A DNA stretch of 64,000 nt, taken from the NCBI GenBank assembly GCA_963971225.1, contig OZ020268.1, forward strand, positions 114,048,830 through 114,112,829. Reading direction: 5' to 3'. Positions 33,784 through 46,929 of the stretch are shown in pieces. The notes beneath the pieces are model-generated. The model saw nothing but the letters and a program-made list of their open reading frames with translations, was not told the DNA's origin and ran no database searches. Numbering within the stretch: position 1 is the stretch's first letter; every line of letters starts with the position of its first letter. Both the position numbers and the translations under genes were made by a program. Source of the DNA: Melieria omissa. Lineage: Eukaryota; Arthropoda; Insecta; Diptera; Ulidiidae.

Positions 33784-35924
33784 CTTGGTTGAATCATATT
33801 TTGAAGTTATTATAAATCGCTAATGGACTTTTCATAATTGGCACAAAAACAATACCCGGATATATACCGATAAAGTTTGTTGATATAATAAGCTACTGGC
33901 ACCTATGTAGCTGTGGTGAAAGCCCAGCTTATTAGATGGTCAACTCGAGATGATCGGTGAAAATTAATCAGTTGATCGACATGTCCTACTTGTATTGCAA
34001 TCAACTTTAGGCAAACGCAACCAATACTTAAATTTAACCCGAATGAGCCAGATTTCTTTTTTTTTAATATTGCGAATACATTTTTTGAGCAAGCAACCGT
34101 GTTAATCAAGCCTTTATGTTTCTTAAATCTCACACCATTCAATTGAAATATTATTATCAATAGAGACTGGAATGTCTACATGTACTGATGGATTTTAATT
34201 GTTTATGTTGTGACAATGATTACTTGAGAATGTCTGAAGCTGATTGTTGAAATTCAAGTCAAGTTGTTCAAGCAAACAACTATCTGTTCTTTGTGACGAA
34301 AGATTTACTTACCAATAACAAAAAGCCAAGTATTACTTTCTTTGCTGCCTCATCACGAACCAAACGAATACGAACCAAACACCCACTCCGCTATCGTGGA
34401 CAGTGTTGCCGATTGATTTTCAACAATAAAAGTTCAGGTGTAGCGTGTCCTCGAAAAACAGTTAACTGCTGCGCGCTATCGGATCATACCATCTTGCGTA
34501 CGAATGGTTACGCAGTGCCCGTTTCAAATGTTTATAAAAATGCATACCTCATGCGATCGTGATAAGTGTAATCGAATTACAAGCACATCATCGGCCCGAG
34601 CCGAGCCAGCCAATCAGCCCAATCGAATCGAATCGTATTCAATTCCCACATGAATATGGAAATGTGCAGCGCGGGTCAGCTTAACGACAACCTGTTTCTG
34701 GAATGTCGCATGCGGTCCAACAACACCACAACACTCTATTAGAAGACCCGATAGAATTACGGTGTAATTTGCGCTATATCTGCTATATCGTTGGCGTGAC
34801 TGTGTGCGGCTGGTGTTAAAATTGAAACCAGTAATTTTGTTTTCATTGATGATATTTCAACATAATATGTTTCTTCGCTATATTTTTGTTTTGTTTGTCG
34901 CTTATTTCTGTTCATATTTCTTAGGTGTAGTCGTAATCGTAAACATTACAATTAATTATACAATACAATAAAACTAATAATAGGCTACGAACGCTATTCA
35001 AATCCATCACAAATTTCATATCTATTGGCTAAACTTAGCAATATTAACAAGTGTTCGTTTACGCTGCGTGTTTGGTGATGTTTATTGGGCAGGAAACACC
35101 TGCAACGGCGCATTTGTTGTCACAATGAAGCATAGCGACCAGAGTGTTTCCAGCGATATTATCATGAAACGATACCTAATGTTGATGAGCTGCCACAGGC
35201 GCATCGCTTTCAATTAGAACTAATTAAAATTAGGCGAAAATCATAAATTCTTTAGTGACAATTGTGAAAATAAATATTTCCTTAATTAGTTAACATTTTA
35301 TTTATTTACTCGGATCAATCTGTGCAGGTCGTATACTTTAGTGGGAAAACAACATTGCGCATGTAAACAAAACGATAATACCAATGCAGTTGCGTTGGCA
35401 ACATTGTCACAATTGTTTGGGACAATTATTAGAAATGTTTGCGGTTTGAGACGTATTTTTGAAGGTCGACAATTTACATAACATAAAATTTATACAATAC
35501 TTGCAACAATGCTACCACATTGTCTGCACTGAATGTGAGACCATGCAGCAGAACGCACTAATTCGCTTGGAGGCAGAGCGACAAATGCAAAGCTCTATTT
35601 TACAGTAACGTGAGAACGGCGCTAATTTTTTCTACGAGTATCCAAAAAGAGGCGACCAGTTCATGTAATTTATTTGTCTCTCTTCGAATTGAAGATCCTT
35701 AAATCCACTTATTACTTTACGTTTTACAATTTCTATATATTTTGTAAGCTGCAGTTTCTGCGTGATATCGAATACGACAGCCACAAGGCCGCAAAGCTGT
35801 GCTTACGCCAAAGCATCGTACAGATCAGTTAGCAATTAGCCCCAAGGCACACACACACAATAATTTTATTGTTCGATCTGAGTACAATTTTCTTTCGACT
35901 TGTAGGTGAATCGGGTACAGACTT
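33784..35924. other. Intergenic DNA downstream of croc, no gene recognised
   Basis: AT-rich single-copy-looking DNA with no credible frame. It could hold croc regulatory sequence, but nothing in the sequence alone shows that. Confidence 0.5.
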
Positions 35925-36169
35925 AACCGTAGATCGAGCTTTGTATCAAAAATGATACATTTGGTTGTTTGTTTTATTATAACTTTTTTCAGGATATAAT
36001 TAATTGAACCATTCTTGTGACTTTGTTTGTGTTGGGAGTATTCTTGTTTAAAACCATCTTTTACACTTTTTTAAGAAAGACGTCTTGAGAAAATTGAAAA
36101 GTGTATAACTTTCTCCTTTGTATACATAGGATAGAATTCCTTAATTTTTGTGAAGCTCGATCTACGGTT
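35925..36169. repeat. 245-bp inverted-repeat element (MITE candidate)
   Basis: AACCGTAGATCGAGCTT at 35925-35941 is exactly inverted at 36153-36169. The interior is AT-rich and non-coding. Flanks TT/CA do not give a clear duplication, so the superfamily is not assigned. Confidence 0.6.
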
Positions 36170-36579
36170 CAACGGACGCTGGCTTTAAACGACATTATGA
36201 GCTGAAGAACGAACAGCCCAATGCGACGATGAAATCTCACAGCACAAGAAGAAAGTGATTCAGGAATGATTTGTTCAAAACATAAGATTTTCTACGCCAA
36301 TTGTGCAAACTTAGGCAAGTCATAAACTTGCTGTCATAAACTTGCTGTCAACAATGATAGGCAACTTCAACGCTGTTTTTCAAATAAATCAAAATTGCAA
36401 ATTTGAAGAGTCTTGAAAGAAATTCATGTAGCAACTCGTAACGACTTTTGTGTTTAAGTAAATGATTTATCTAATATTTAAATTATGTGCCGTAATTAGT
36501 TGAGAACCTCAATGTGTTCAAAACGTCACAATTTCTTGGAGTTTTTCTCGTTTCCAGTTCCTGAATAACTTCTTCAGCA

Positions 36580-36600
36580 ATGCTTCATTTATTTATTTGA
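36580..36600 (-). terminator. Candidate croc polyadenylation signal
   Basis: ATTTATTTATTTG on the plus strand supplies AATAAA on the minus strand about 110 bases beyond the croc stop. The position suits a short 3' UTR; downstream elements were not verified. Confidence 0.4.
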
Positions 36601-36703
36601 ACCCAATTTTGAATGCTAAAGCCCGAAATTGTTGTGTGTACCTGGAGTCGAAGGAATATTTACAAATGCAGTTTACACACTCTTTAACCTCCTCTGCCAC
36701 GTC

Positions 36704-38275
36704 TTAGACGCCATATTTGATGCCGTAATCCTGGTAGTGGCCCACATGCGACCTGTAGTGACTCAAGTTGCTCAGATTACTCAGGTTGCCCAAATTCCCG
36801 CTGAGGTGGTGATGGTGATGATGGTGATGGCTGCTAATCACCGCTGCCGCTGCAGCAGCCGACGCTGCCGCCGCCGAGGCACTTGCCGGCGGGCTGGCCG
36901 ACTGTAGGCTGCCGTTGGGGCTGCCGGTGTCCATCTGGCACGATTGATTCTGCTCGAAGATCATGTCACGAAAACCACCCAGCGTGGTGTGGCCAACGAT
37001 GCCGACACCGCCGCCGACACCAACTGCCGACGACGGGCTGCTGGTCACCGCCACTGACTGGTTGTTGTTGTTGTTGCTAAGCACGCTTGAATTGTTGTTA
37101 TTGTTGTTACTGCTGCTTCCGTTGCTCGGAGTGCCGCCGTTGTTGCCATTGCCAATGGGCTCGGATGGCGGCGTCTCCGGCGTGTACCAGCCGCCGTGCG
37201 CCGGGCCATGAGGCGTTGAGATCGCGGTGGGCGAGGCGCCGGACGAAGTGGTTGTGGTGGTGCCGGCGCTAATGCCGCCCAACTGCACGCCCATATGACC
37301 GCTCGGCGTTAGCGGATGTGAGTGCGGAACGTGCGCGGCGTGATGGTGCCGCAGCTGGGCGTGATGGGCTGCGGCGGCATGGTGAGCGTGCATTTGCGTC
37401 GATGCCACCGCCAGGTTGTCCTCGTTCAGGTGGTAGGGATAGGCGGTGTGATGAATGCGCGGATTGTAGACGTTCATCAGCGAGTCGACAGTGAAGCCCG
37501 CATGTTCCACCGAGCCGGTCAGGTGATTCATCTGCGCCAGACTGTCGTGACAGGAGTTGAGCATCGCGGTGCTGAGGCCACCGTGCGCGTCCTTACCGCC
37601 CAGACAGCCCAACTCCATGATTGGCTCCTTCTTGAAGTGAGCGGCATGCGCGGCCATGTGCTTGGCCTCCAGTATGCCGTTTGTCATCAGCTTCAGCGGC
37701 TTGATCTCGGCCAGCTTCTCGTTCATCATGGCCTGTCGTTTCATGGCCTCCTCTTTCTCGCGCAACACATCCTTTTTCTTGAAGCGCCGACGCCGCCGCA
37801 AAAACGACCCGTTGTCGAACATGTTGTACGAGTCCGGATCCAAGGTCCAGTAGGAGCCCTTACCCGGCTTCTTGTCGTCGCGCGCCACCTTCACGAAACA
37901 CTCGTTCAGGCTGAGGTTGTGGCGTATGGAGTTCTGCCAGCCCTGCTTGTTGTCGCGATAGTAGGGAAAGCGCTCCATGATGTACTGGTAGATGCCGTTC
38001 AGCGTCACCTTCTTGTCGGCGGCGTTCTGTATGGCCATGGCGATGAGGGCGATGTACGAATAGGGCGGCTTGACGATCTCCTTGTTCTGGTGTGGGGCGG
38101 CCAGCCCGTAGGCGCTGGCCGGGTAGCTGTAGCGCGAGTACTGATCGTACGCGTAGTGGGCGGCTGCAGCAGCCGAGGCCGTTGTCATTGCGCCGGCAGT
38201 AGCCGCCGTCGGGTAGCCGGCGGTCTGGGCATAGTGGCGCGAAAACGAATTCTGATCGGTGAAAAGCGTATGCAT
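36704..38275 (-). CDS. croc: Forkhead transcription factor FoxC, crocodile orthologue
   Basis: A single open frame of 523 residues starts [11 protein letters not shown]. The forkhead DNA-binding domain covers residues about 69-165: [17 protein letters not shown], then [19 protein letters not shown] (recognition helix), [10 protein letters not shown] and the basic wing [10 protein letters not shown], which serves as a nuclear signal. The N-terminus has [13 protein letters not shown] and an Ala-rich stretch; the rest is low complexity with Asn, Ser/Gly, Ala and a run of eight His, ending DYGIKYGV. The frame is intronless, like Drosophila croc. It acts in the nucleus; the fly gene is needed for head segments and clypeolabral/pharyngeal structures. 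The long antisense frame over it is a shadow. An AATAAA-type signal lies at about 36588 on this strand. Confidence 0.97.
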   Translation of the reverse strand: MHTLFTDQNSFSRHYAQTAGYPTAATAGAMTTASAAAAAHYAYDQYSRYSYPASAYGLAAPHQNKEIVKPPYSYIALIAMAIQNAADKKVTLNGIYQYIMERFPYYRDNKQGWQNSIRHNLSLNECFVKVARDDKKPGKGSYWTLDPDSYNMFDNGSFLRRRRRFKKKDVLREKEEAMKRQAMMNEKLAEIKPLKLMTNGILEAKHMAAHAAHFKKEPIMELGCLGGKDAHGGLSTAMLNSCHDSLAQMNHLTGSVEHAGFTVDSLMNVYNPRIHHTAYPYHLNEDNLAVASTQMHAHHAAAAHHAQLRHHHAAHVPHSHPLTPSGHMGVQLGGISAGTTTTTSSGASPTAISTPHGPAHGGWYTPETPPSEPIGNGNNGGTPSNGSSSNNNNNNSSVLSNNNNNQSVAVTSSPSSAVGVGGGVGIVGHTTLGGFRDMIFEQNQSCQMDTGSPNGSLQSASPPASASAAAASAAAAAAVISSHHHHHHHHLSGNLGNLSNLSNLSHYRSHVGHYQDYGIKYGV

Positions 38276-40375
38276 GATGGCGAATGGGTGCGGGTGATTG
38301 GGGGGCGCAACGGCGTAACGAACGGGCAGCAGTTTCGAGATCGAGGTGACAGAAGGATAGGGTATTCGGTGTTGAGTGAAATTCTTTCAAATGAATTTCG
38401 CAAACATTTTACACGCTCACACACTTTTAAAAATCCAAATCGATTGTGTGTTAAGGTCACTGATTATTGTGAATTTGAAGTCGGTGTTTAATTAAAAAAT
38501 ATTTATGAATTTTGTTGGAATGGCTGCCACGCGGTATGTGTCGCACGTTGTGTTCTTTTCTTGTGTTTTTTGTTTTTTTGTTTTTGTATTTATTTTCGCA
38601 AGCCAAGTCCGATTTGCTAAATTCTTTGTTTGCTCAGCAAATATTTACTTTATTTCACACTGCTTGTATTTTTTAAGTAAACTTCTCCGGCTGTACGCTT
38701 CCTCGTCGCTTCGCTTCCGCTGCGATTCTGGCTGCGGCTGCTGCTGCTTCCGATGATTTGTCGCTGTGTGTTCCGGGCGGTTTGTTTAGTTCTTTTCTAA
38801 TTCGTTCTTTTTTATTAGACACACTACCACCACCACAGCTACACTAGTGCAACAACAATGCCGGTGTGTTGTTGTTGCCCACTTAATGGTGTTGTTTTTT
38901 TTCCTTTAGCCGCTTGCAGTAGCTGGTGCTGGCTGCAGTTGTGGTCCGGTGCGTTGTGCCTTGGCGTTTGGCTTCTGCACTTCACGAGCTCAACGATCCG
39001 TTCGAGTTAGTAACACGTCAGATACTGAATCTCTAGCTGAAATAACATTCACCTCGAGTCGAGGCGACTGGCGTCGAGTCGTATCGAATCGAAGCGCCCA
39101 TCCAGCCAGTTACACCACGAACGCCGCGCGTACACACGGATACACGAAAATCTCGACGTGACCCGTGTGGTTGTTGTTGCGATTGGCTTCGGTGGCTGTG
39201 CCTGTGGTGGTGCACCGCCCGCGCGCTGAGGTTGTGTGCGTGCGCGAGAGTGCGTGCAAGCAGCTGCCACCGAAGAGTGCATGGCATGGCTCGGCATTGG
39301 TGTGCCGGTGTGTGTGATATTTTTGTTGTTGTTATTATTTTCTTTACGACAACAACACCGTGCCTGATTTCTCCTTCCGTACGCGCGCATGCATGTGTGA
39401 GTTGGACGTCCATGTGCGTAGCTGTGTGTATTGCTTGCAGTCGGCGGCAGGCGATATTCACACAGCCAGCCCGCAACTTTTCCTATTCCAAGTAGAACAT
39501 GTACGTGCACATGCAACTGAATATGTGTGCCGCTCACTGTTTGTGTTTGTGTTTGCGCACAACAACAACAATAGCCACAGCACATCACAGCGCCACAACA
39601 CCATTCATGTTTTAGACGAGGAGCGCTTTGAATGGTTTGCCCGCTGAGAATTCCCGCCTTTCGGCGGCAGCAACAATTGCTTAGCGAAATTGTGTGCACT
39701 CGGAAAGCAACATCAACAACAATAAGCAACAACAAATATTAGAGTAACAACAACTACCAGTAATAGAAACAACAACAACAAATGCATAAAGTCGGCCTAA
39801 TTGGGCTGCCAGGCGGTGTCACAAGTTTTCCTCGCGTTGCCCGCTTGTTACTCCCACGTTGGTGTGATTACGCGGCCGACCGAACTGCCACCACAGACTC
39901 GTATTCTCTGACTTCTCCTCACGCAGTCCATTTGCGTTCACATCCGTCCATCATTCTTGACCCCACTCCACTAATTTCAAAGCAATTTCAGATTTTGCTG
40001 GGTAGGCGGACGCGCATGAATTGCACAAATTATTTACTTGTTGTTATTGTTGGTATTTGTATACCACGCTCCAAATCATCAACTCACCAAACTGGAATTT
40101 CTCCCAATGCTAATATTGCAACTACCACTATCTCCGCAACCAATACCAGTGAAACTAATTTGAGGTGACCAGAATATTTTTGTTATTGCATTTATGAAAA
40201 ACAATGTGACTTTTCTTTAACTGATTTGGAAGCACCAAACTTTTAGAACTTCGAATATTTATGTATTAAATTGTATGTTTTTAATTTTTTGATCAAGTGA
40301 ACAACCTAAACACTGTGAACAGGCCTTACAATAATTAGTTTACTATAGCCAGACACGACTGTAATAATAATAAAT
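38276..40375. other. croc 5' flank and intergenic DNA
   Basis: This is the region upstream of the croc start. It contains no second gene: frames across it arise from CAACAAC and TTGTTG runs (39330-39360, 39560-39580, 39715-39780). The transcription start was not identifiable. Confidence 0.55.
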
Positions 40376-40933
40376 TAGCCGTATTCACGATTTGTGTTTT
40401 TTTTTAGTAAATTTGATCAAACTTTACATCACATTGTGAACGATCTCGTTGTAATTACTTAATATTTTCAAAAACCGCTGATCTTGTTTACATTTTGCTG
40501 GAAATGGAAATTTTTGGTACAGATAAATATTCCGCGACACTTTCAATTGAAGAATTTTCATTAATAAGTGCAAGAAAACATTGCCGAAAATAAGCAAAAA
40601 ATCCGAAAAAAGCATGAATTCGAACGCAGTTCAGAATGAAAATTTATACTTAAGTGTCCTTTGAACAAGCTTTGTAAGAATTGACAAAAATTAAATAAAA
40701 TTAAAATACTTGCCATGAGTGGAAGAATTTATCGGTAGTAGAATCTATACAGATCACTATAAAGAAAATACAGAATACTACGCAATGCTACAATAGGGTT
40801 TTGCGATTGTGAATTTGGTAAATTGGTTGTACTCTCAATTCCATGTATTTATTTTTGTAATGTTACAAAATTGACCACAAAAACCATGAATTCACGATAC
40901 AAGACCAAAAACCACAGATCGTGAATGCGGCTA
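40376..40933. repeat. Inverted-repeat element (MITE candidate, 558 bp)
   Basis: TAGCCGTATTCACGATTTGT at the left matches ACAGATCGTGAATGCGGCTA at the right as an imperfect inverted repeat (two mismatches in 20). The interior is AT-rich and non-coding. Confidence 0.6.
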
Positions 40934-41006
40934 TTGTATTTCTGATTTGTTGAACTAACTTATTTGCTGAACCAGTGATAATCCAAATTTCATAAATCTG
41001 ATAGAG

Positions 41007-41343
41007 TGCAAGCTCGGTATTCGCGAAAGTTTACAGGGTTCTATTTTCGCGACATTTATCTGTTTTTTTAATTTTATTACAATGTCTATAACCAAAAAAG
41101 GAAAATCTTCGTCTATATGAACTACGTAATTCAGCTGTTATTTTAAAAAATAATTTGCCAAAAAAGCAACTCAAAATCTCCAGTTTCTTTAAAAATGTTT
41201 AAAATGTAATTATATCAATAAAAACAATTCTAATTTTAAAAATTACGTAAATTTTTCAATAAAATTTTGGGTTCTGTTATCGCGAAAGTTCAGTTTTCGC
41301 GACAGGTCTGGTTTTTAATTAGTCGCAAAAATCGAGCTTAAAC
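41007..41343. repeat. Degenerate inverted-repeat element
   Basis: AAGCTCGGTATTCGCGA near the left and TCGCAAAAATCGAGCTT near the right are inverted with about three mismatches. TCGCGAAAGTT and TTTTCGCGACA recur inside each half. No target duplication was resolved. Confidence 0.4.
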
Positions 41344-44300
41344 TGTATATGATTTATTGAACTACTTTTTGAACACACTTAAGTCTAAATATTTAACTCT
41401 TGCAAGTCTTCAGGAACAGGGCATCCAGCTTTATTGACTTCTTGGAACATCGTCGAAACACGAAATGTGTGGTATTATTTTACCGATACTTTTTCGGTTT
41501 TTCGGTTCAATGCAAGAACCCATAAATTCTTCACCCAACATCCTTTCTTTCAACCTATATATCCCCCTGCACGTTGGCTCGTTCAATAGAAAAAGAAAAC
41601 ACACAAGGAACAAAATACAAATATGATCTCTGGAACTCGACGGCAAGATTAAAATAGCAAAAAAGTATAGCAAAAATTTGTATACTTGAAAATACTAAAT
41701 GTGAAGAAAAACAAACAATAAAAGGTAAAAATATAACTGCGCCGCATTCCCCAGCTGTTTAAAAGAGGTGCGATTATAAAAAGTGTAAACAAATCGATTG
41801 GATAACTTCGAATTTTGCTTTTACTCAGAGACGTTTACTTTAACCTTCAACGAATGGTCACTCTAATCCGTGGCCAAAGCATTTGGTTAGTGTTGCTGCT
41901 GTTGCAACCGTAATTGTGGTTGTGGTTGTTATAATTTGTTGTTGTTGTCTGTGTTGGCGGGTGTTTTCATTGGACGGCATTAGGCATTCAAATTTTGAAC
42001 GTAGGTAGCATCGTGTGCGTGTCCAAGCCAATCCCTTACTTCCCTCCTCTTTCATACACCTTTCTCTTCCCGCACTTGCTCATTCTCTCTCTCTCTCTCT
42101 CTTTCTCTCTTACATCAGGAAATTTTTAGTATATTCCCAAAATACGCACACACACACTCACTCACATGAAACTTGAGTGAATTATGTGTGCGTATTGAAG
42201 AGAGTCCTGTGGCCAGGATTTATTGTTTTCATTTACATAACTTGCCAAGTTTAGTTTGTACAGGTTTTGCTTTGCAGTTTGCGCCAAACGGCACTTTCCG
42301 ATAATAATTTGACAGCTTTCATGTGCAAGGGAGATAGTAATTGCAAAAGCGAGATGGTTGAATTTCGGGATTAATCCTTTTCTTGTGCCTTTCATTGCTG
42401 TATTGCCTGATGTTGACGTTGTTATTAATTGTGATGAATCATAAAAATGATAAAGTTCAGTTCATAGTTCAGTTAGATGTTCATGAATTTTACATTTTCT
42501 TATGGCAATATTTTTATTTAATAAATTCGTTTTGTTCGTTGAAACATTGGCGTTAAGTCGAATAGGAAAATGGAGGATGTGGTATTACGTGTTACTGCTT
42601 CGGTTAGACATCGTGAGAGAATACCGTCTGGCGATTGATCTATAAAATATTACAGTCTGTTTGTTTGACGTTTCTTCGTTCTCTCTGTTTGTTTAACAAC
42701 GTCTTATTTGTCCGTCCGTTTGGCCGTTCATCAGCTAACTATGGGCACGTCCTTTTATTCGTATTATCTCTTCATCCCAGCATTCGGTTGCCAATTACGT
42801 GACTGTCAAGGTTTTTTTCTCATTGAGTACTGATTCGTCATTTCACTCAATCCAAGTGTCATATCGCCAACTGATGACTGATGACAACCAAAGCCAAATG
42901 ATTCTGCTGCGTAAACACAAATAGAAACACAAGTGTCAAAATATTCGACTGCCAAGATTTTTGGCAACACTTTCATGAACCTGATCGGCGCAGTCTTCAT
43001 TTAAAAAAGTGCTAAGACAACTTGTTATCCGTTATTTTATTTTCGGAACGCACACACAGCCATTATACAAATATTCGCCCCTATCTATCTACATACATAC
43101 ATACAAACATGTGGCCAATAAATATGCCAACTGAAAGGCACAAATGTCGCTACTTCTGCGCCAGTACACAAATCTATTTACGCACATTCATATATACATA
43201 CTATACATATTTTTGTATGTATATATTTAGCTACTTTTATATTTTCGTTGTTGTTATTCTTAACGGTTCTGTTGTTTTCAGAAAAAATATTTACTTAAAA
43301 AATTTAATTATTTATTGTTCTTGTCAGCTTTAAAGGGGAGTAAAGAAAATGAACCAACAAATGAGAAAGAAACATAAAAACGAGGAAATCAGGCAAACGG
43401 TCGGTCGCTGCTTTTATACAACTAATGAAAAACAAAAAACAGTTCAACAAGTTCAATTTCAATCGGTCTCAAATTCTGATAGAATCACTGCCCTTTCGCT
43501 GCGCGTACGTTTGTAATTAAAGCAGCATCCCCCCTTCGACACAACCTAATGCAATCGCATTATTTCGAAAAATATTTTTGTTATTTTAACATAATTTCGT
43601 AAGAAAATACAAGTACAACAAATACAACACCGCAGCAATAAAATGACCATGAAAATGCTGAAATTATGAACGGAAGTGGCCGCCGCACGTCGCTTCCTTC
43701 AGCAGCACTGCTGCTGCCGATACTTTGCACACAGCTTGAGCGAGCCAGCCAACTGGCCACATCCATTCGAACGAACGTGCACCCAATTGAACAGCGCCAA
43801 GGACGAGGCTGCCCTCATGCCAACTGTGTTTTTCATTTCGTTTTTCGCATTTGAAATTCGAATACGATTGCGGCTTCTTGTCTCGCTCGGAAAGCTACCA
43901 ACGCATGAAAGTTTTCAACCATCGACTTCCGACACCAACATCAGCCTTCCGTCGCCTTGTTGTCGCAGCCTCGAACTCGGTGAATGTACATAGACCGCTT
44001 GGGGGGAAGTCTGTGCGTGTGAATGTGAATGTGAATGTCTGCCACATGATTGACGTTCGTCAAAATGTTAATAATGTTTTCACTCGATTGTTTGGGTATG
44101 TCTGACCTACGAAAATATTTTTTCAAACAATAAATTCGCTTTTTCAATATGCGACTATTTGCAATGGCTGTCGCACTTCATTGCCAGCAGCGTTAAATCG
44201 ACACGGTGCAGAGCTTAGGATGTCTGTGTTGTCTTGAAGGAATGTGTTTTTGAGAGTCTTTGGTGCAGTGGGAAATTTAAGTTTACAAACAATATTTGTT

Positions 44301-44610
44301 AGGAGAAAAATGCTAATACCATTTGAGTGCCAGTATAAGTGGGTCAGTAGGGTTAAACCGTTGACTTTGTTTGATTTGTGTGGTTAATGCAAAATGAAAG
44401 GTGTTTGAAAGGTGATAACCTTTTAACCCCTCAACACCCAATGCGAATTAAAAGGTTTCTACGTTGCTGTTAATCCTATCTAAGAGAATACTTACGTACT
44501 TTAATTGAACATATCTTCTTACCAAACTCTTTACAGTTGTGACCAAATTTGGCAATGAAGTTAACAATTAAATCTTGTAAAAAAACTTCATCTGATTAAA
44601 ATAAATAGCT
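41344..44610. other. Intergenic DNA between croc and bin, no gene recognised
   Basis: CT run at 42085-42115, TACA repeats at 43090-43110. Open frames at 43666-44105 overlap in three registers and lack any domain. Enhancers of either Fox gene may lie here, but none can be shown. Confidence 0.5.
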
Positions 44611-44629
44611 TTTTTATGATACTTTATGG

Positions 44630-45312
44630 CTTTCATCGATTCCATACCTGTTACATATGGCAGGATTCGACGTTGTTTTGGGGGCAAAAAGGTTCCGAGT
44701 TCTCCAATCCCTACACTCTCAAACTGCTTTACACCTGTCTTGTCCACTTGAAGTTAGAGTATGCCTCGTTTATTTGGAGGCCATATCACTATTGCCATGT
44801 TAATCGCTTGGAACGTATTCAGAACGTTTTCTACGTTTTGCTCTGAAATCACTACACTTTCAGGATCCTGTTCCATCTTACTTCTCGCGTTGTAAGCTCA
44901 TAAATTTAAAAACTTTACAGGATAGAAGATCCATCCTATCTTTGTCATTTGTTTTTGATGTTGTTTGCGGGTTGACTGCCCTTCCCTCCTAGAGAGAATT
45001 CACTTCAACATCCCTTCTAGATCTCTCCGCCACTTTGATTTTTTCAATGTTGGTTTCATCAAAACGAATTATGCTTTAAATGCTCCTCTTTTGCGAGATC
45101 TAATATAAATTAATAAGATCTCAATGAACTGTTCGGTGGATTTCACTACTTCTAAAACAATATTTATAAACTTGTTGAACTCTGTTTTTAATTAAGTTAT
45201 CGATTGTTACGTAATATTTACTTTGTTACTTATCCATTACGCTGTTCTTTATTAGTTAGTAAGCAAACAATTGTTCTTTGACTAATTATAAATAAATGAA
45301 ATGAAATGAAAG
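44630..45312 (+). mobile_element. 5'-truncated LINE, reverse-transcriptase C-terminal end
   Basis: The frame reads SNPYTLKLLYTCLVHLKLEY then ASFIWRPYHYCHVNRLERIQ, the segment just after the reverse transcriptase in Jockey/CR1-like LINEs. Beyond a stop, further pieces read DPVPSYFSRCKL and SRSLRHFDFFNVGFIKTNYA, the normal C-terminus of such proteins. The copy ends in a short AAATG repeat tail (about 45293-45312). It is decayed, with stops. Confidence 0.75.
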
Positions 45313-45457
45313 TTTTCGTGGTAAAAGATGATCCTTATATCTCAGATTTAGTTGGTTGGTTCTCTGCACATCTTGCTTTGTTGTATGTTCAAGTTGTATG
45401 GACTTTTAGTAGACTGGGCACCTAAATTTCAGTTCGGTTCAATATTTTTGCTGTTAA

Positions 45458-46128
45458 GGGAATAGCCACTATGACAGGTCAAAAAATTAGTGATTTTAAC
45501 CATTTTTTTGACAGAGTAAATATAGGAATTTTTGGATCGGGTGTTTTTATTTTATTAAGCACACATCTAATAATATTTCCACAAATTTTTATTAAAAAAT
45601 ATTAAACAGTTTAAACAATAGAGATGATCCCGTAGCGCTTGAAAAAAAATTCCCCCTCCATGGCAGCATCGATTTCTCAAAAACTGGTACTCTGAAAAAA
45701 AAATAAAATTTTATTGTAATCTGTATGAATGTAATCTTTAAAATGGCGACCGATTGAAAATATTTCCGTTTTTCGACCCCTTTTTTGGTTTTGAGACAGT
45801 TTAAAAAATAGTAAAAAAAAATTTTCCAAATCGGCTACGCTTAACCTTAACCACTACTAAGACGAACAAAACAAAAAAAAAGTTTGAAATCGGTTCATAA
45901 TTGTTCGAGATATTGATGCCGCCAGTTCAAAAAAAGTCGTTTCGAGAAAAACGCGTTTAAAGTTTTGAGTCCATTTCTCTCGTAATGAAGTCACAGTGAC
46001 AGTCGGCCTACCTGCTCTCACTAAAATCGTTGTAACTTAGTCAATTTTTGAAATTTTGACTTGAAATTATGTACACATATTTTTAAATATATATATATTT
46101 TTTTTACCCGTCACAGTGGCTATCCCCC
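45458..46128. mobile_element. 671-bp MITE with TTAA target duplication
   Basis: TTAA at 45454-45457 and 46129-46132 bounds imperfect inverted ends GGGAATAGCCACTATGACAG and TGTCACAGTGGCTATCCCCC-like. TTAA sites fit piggyBac or Kolobok; the GGG rather than CCC terminus leans towards Kolobok. No transposase inside. Confidence 0.7.
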
Positions 46129-46640
46129 TTAAGAAAGCAGGTCAGTCTTTTTCCAATATAGGCGGAGGTTAGGATAACTTCGATTAAATGAGGTTAACAC
46201 TTCTTGAGTGATCCACAATCAGTAAGTGGAGTGGCATTTTTGATTCCTCTAGATGCAGTGGTGAGAGAGCGTCAGTGGGTTTATGAATCCCAGGTGGTTG
46301 CAATGTTGAGTTTCCCCTGGCACAACGTCACTGGAGATATGTAACTATTTTAAATGCAATATTTTTCCCGTGTTAAAAACAGAAACATCCGTCGACTTTA
46401 TGCTATTTGAACAGATTATGGCAGTCAGAAAGGCTGCCCCACAGATCGGTCTGACAGGTCGAGTTTTTTAGTGCAAGCAATCATTGCGTTTAAAAACTTA
46501 GCATCAACTTTTAGGGGCTCTGAAAGTGGGTTATCAGGTATTATCCGATATAATTAGTAGATTAGTAGATTAGTAGAAATGGTTATGGTACGGTCAACTA
46601 GTATCCAATATACAGAAATTTAATTTGGATGGATAAATAT

Positions 46641-46925
46641 TGTAACGATGAGGCACTTTGTCGCTGTGCTATGCATGAATGTTTTACGGGCATACCTTTA
46701 GGCACACACTTTAGAGTACGGCCAGTTTGCTATAATTTCGATATGGCAAGGATGGCTCGCGATGATAATGGGATGTGCGAGAACAATCGAGAGATAGGCC
46801 AACTGGAATGTGCGAGAACGATCGAGAGATAGTCCAACTGGAATGTGGTTTTAAGAAGTGGTTTTATTTTTCAAGCACAATCCAGAGATCCGAAATAAGC
46901 CAATAGAGAACTCATTTTTGTAACA
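46641..46925 (+). mobile_element. Solo LTR, copy 2, internally deleted
   Basis: Starts TGTAACGATGAGG, ends TTTGTAACA, and aligns with 3104-3471 over both ends. It lacks the central TATA/R segment of copy 1 and carries a small tandem duplication of GATCGAGAGATAG(G/T)CCAACTGG. ATAT flanks both ends (46637-46640, 46926-46929). Confidence 0.82.
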
Positions 46926-46929
46926 ATAT

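Noticed and set aside
37322..38491. 389-residue plus-strand open frame
   Set aside because: It is antisense to croc; its composition mirrors the GC-rich codons of croc and it has no domain.
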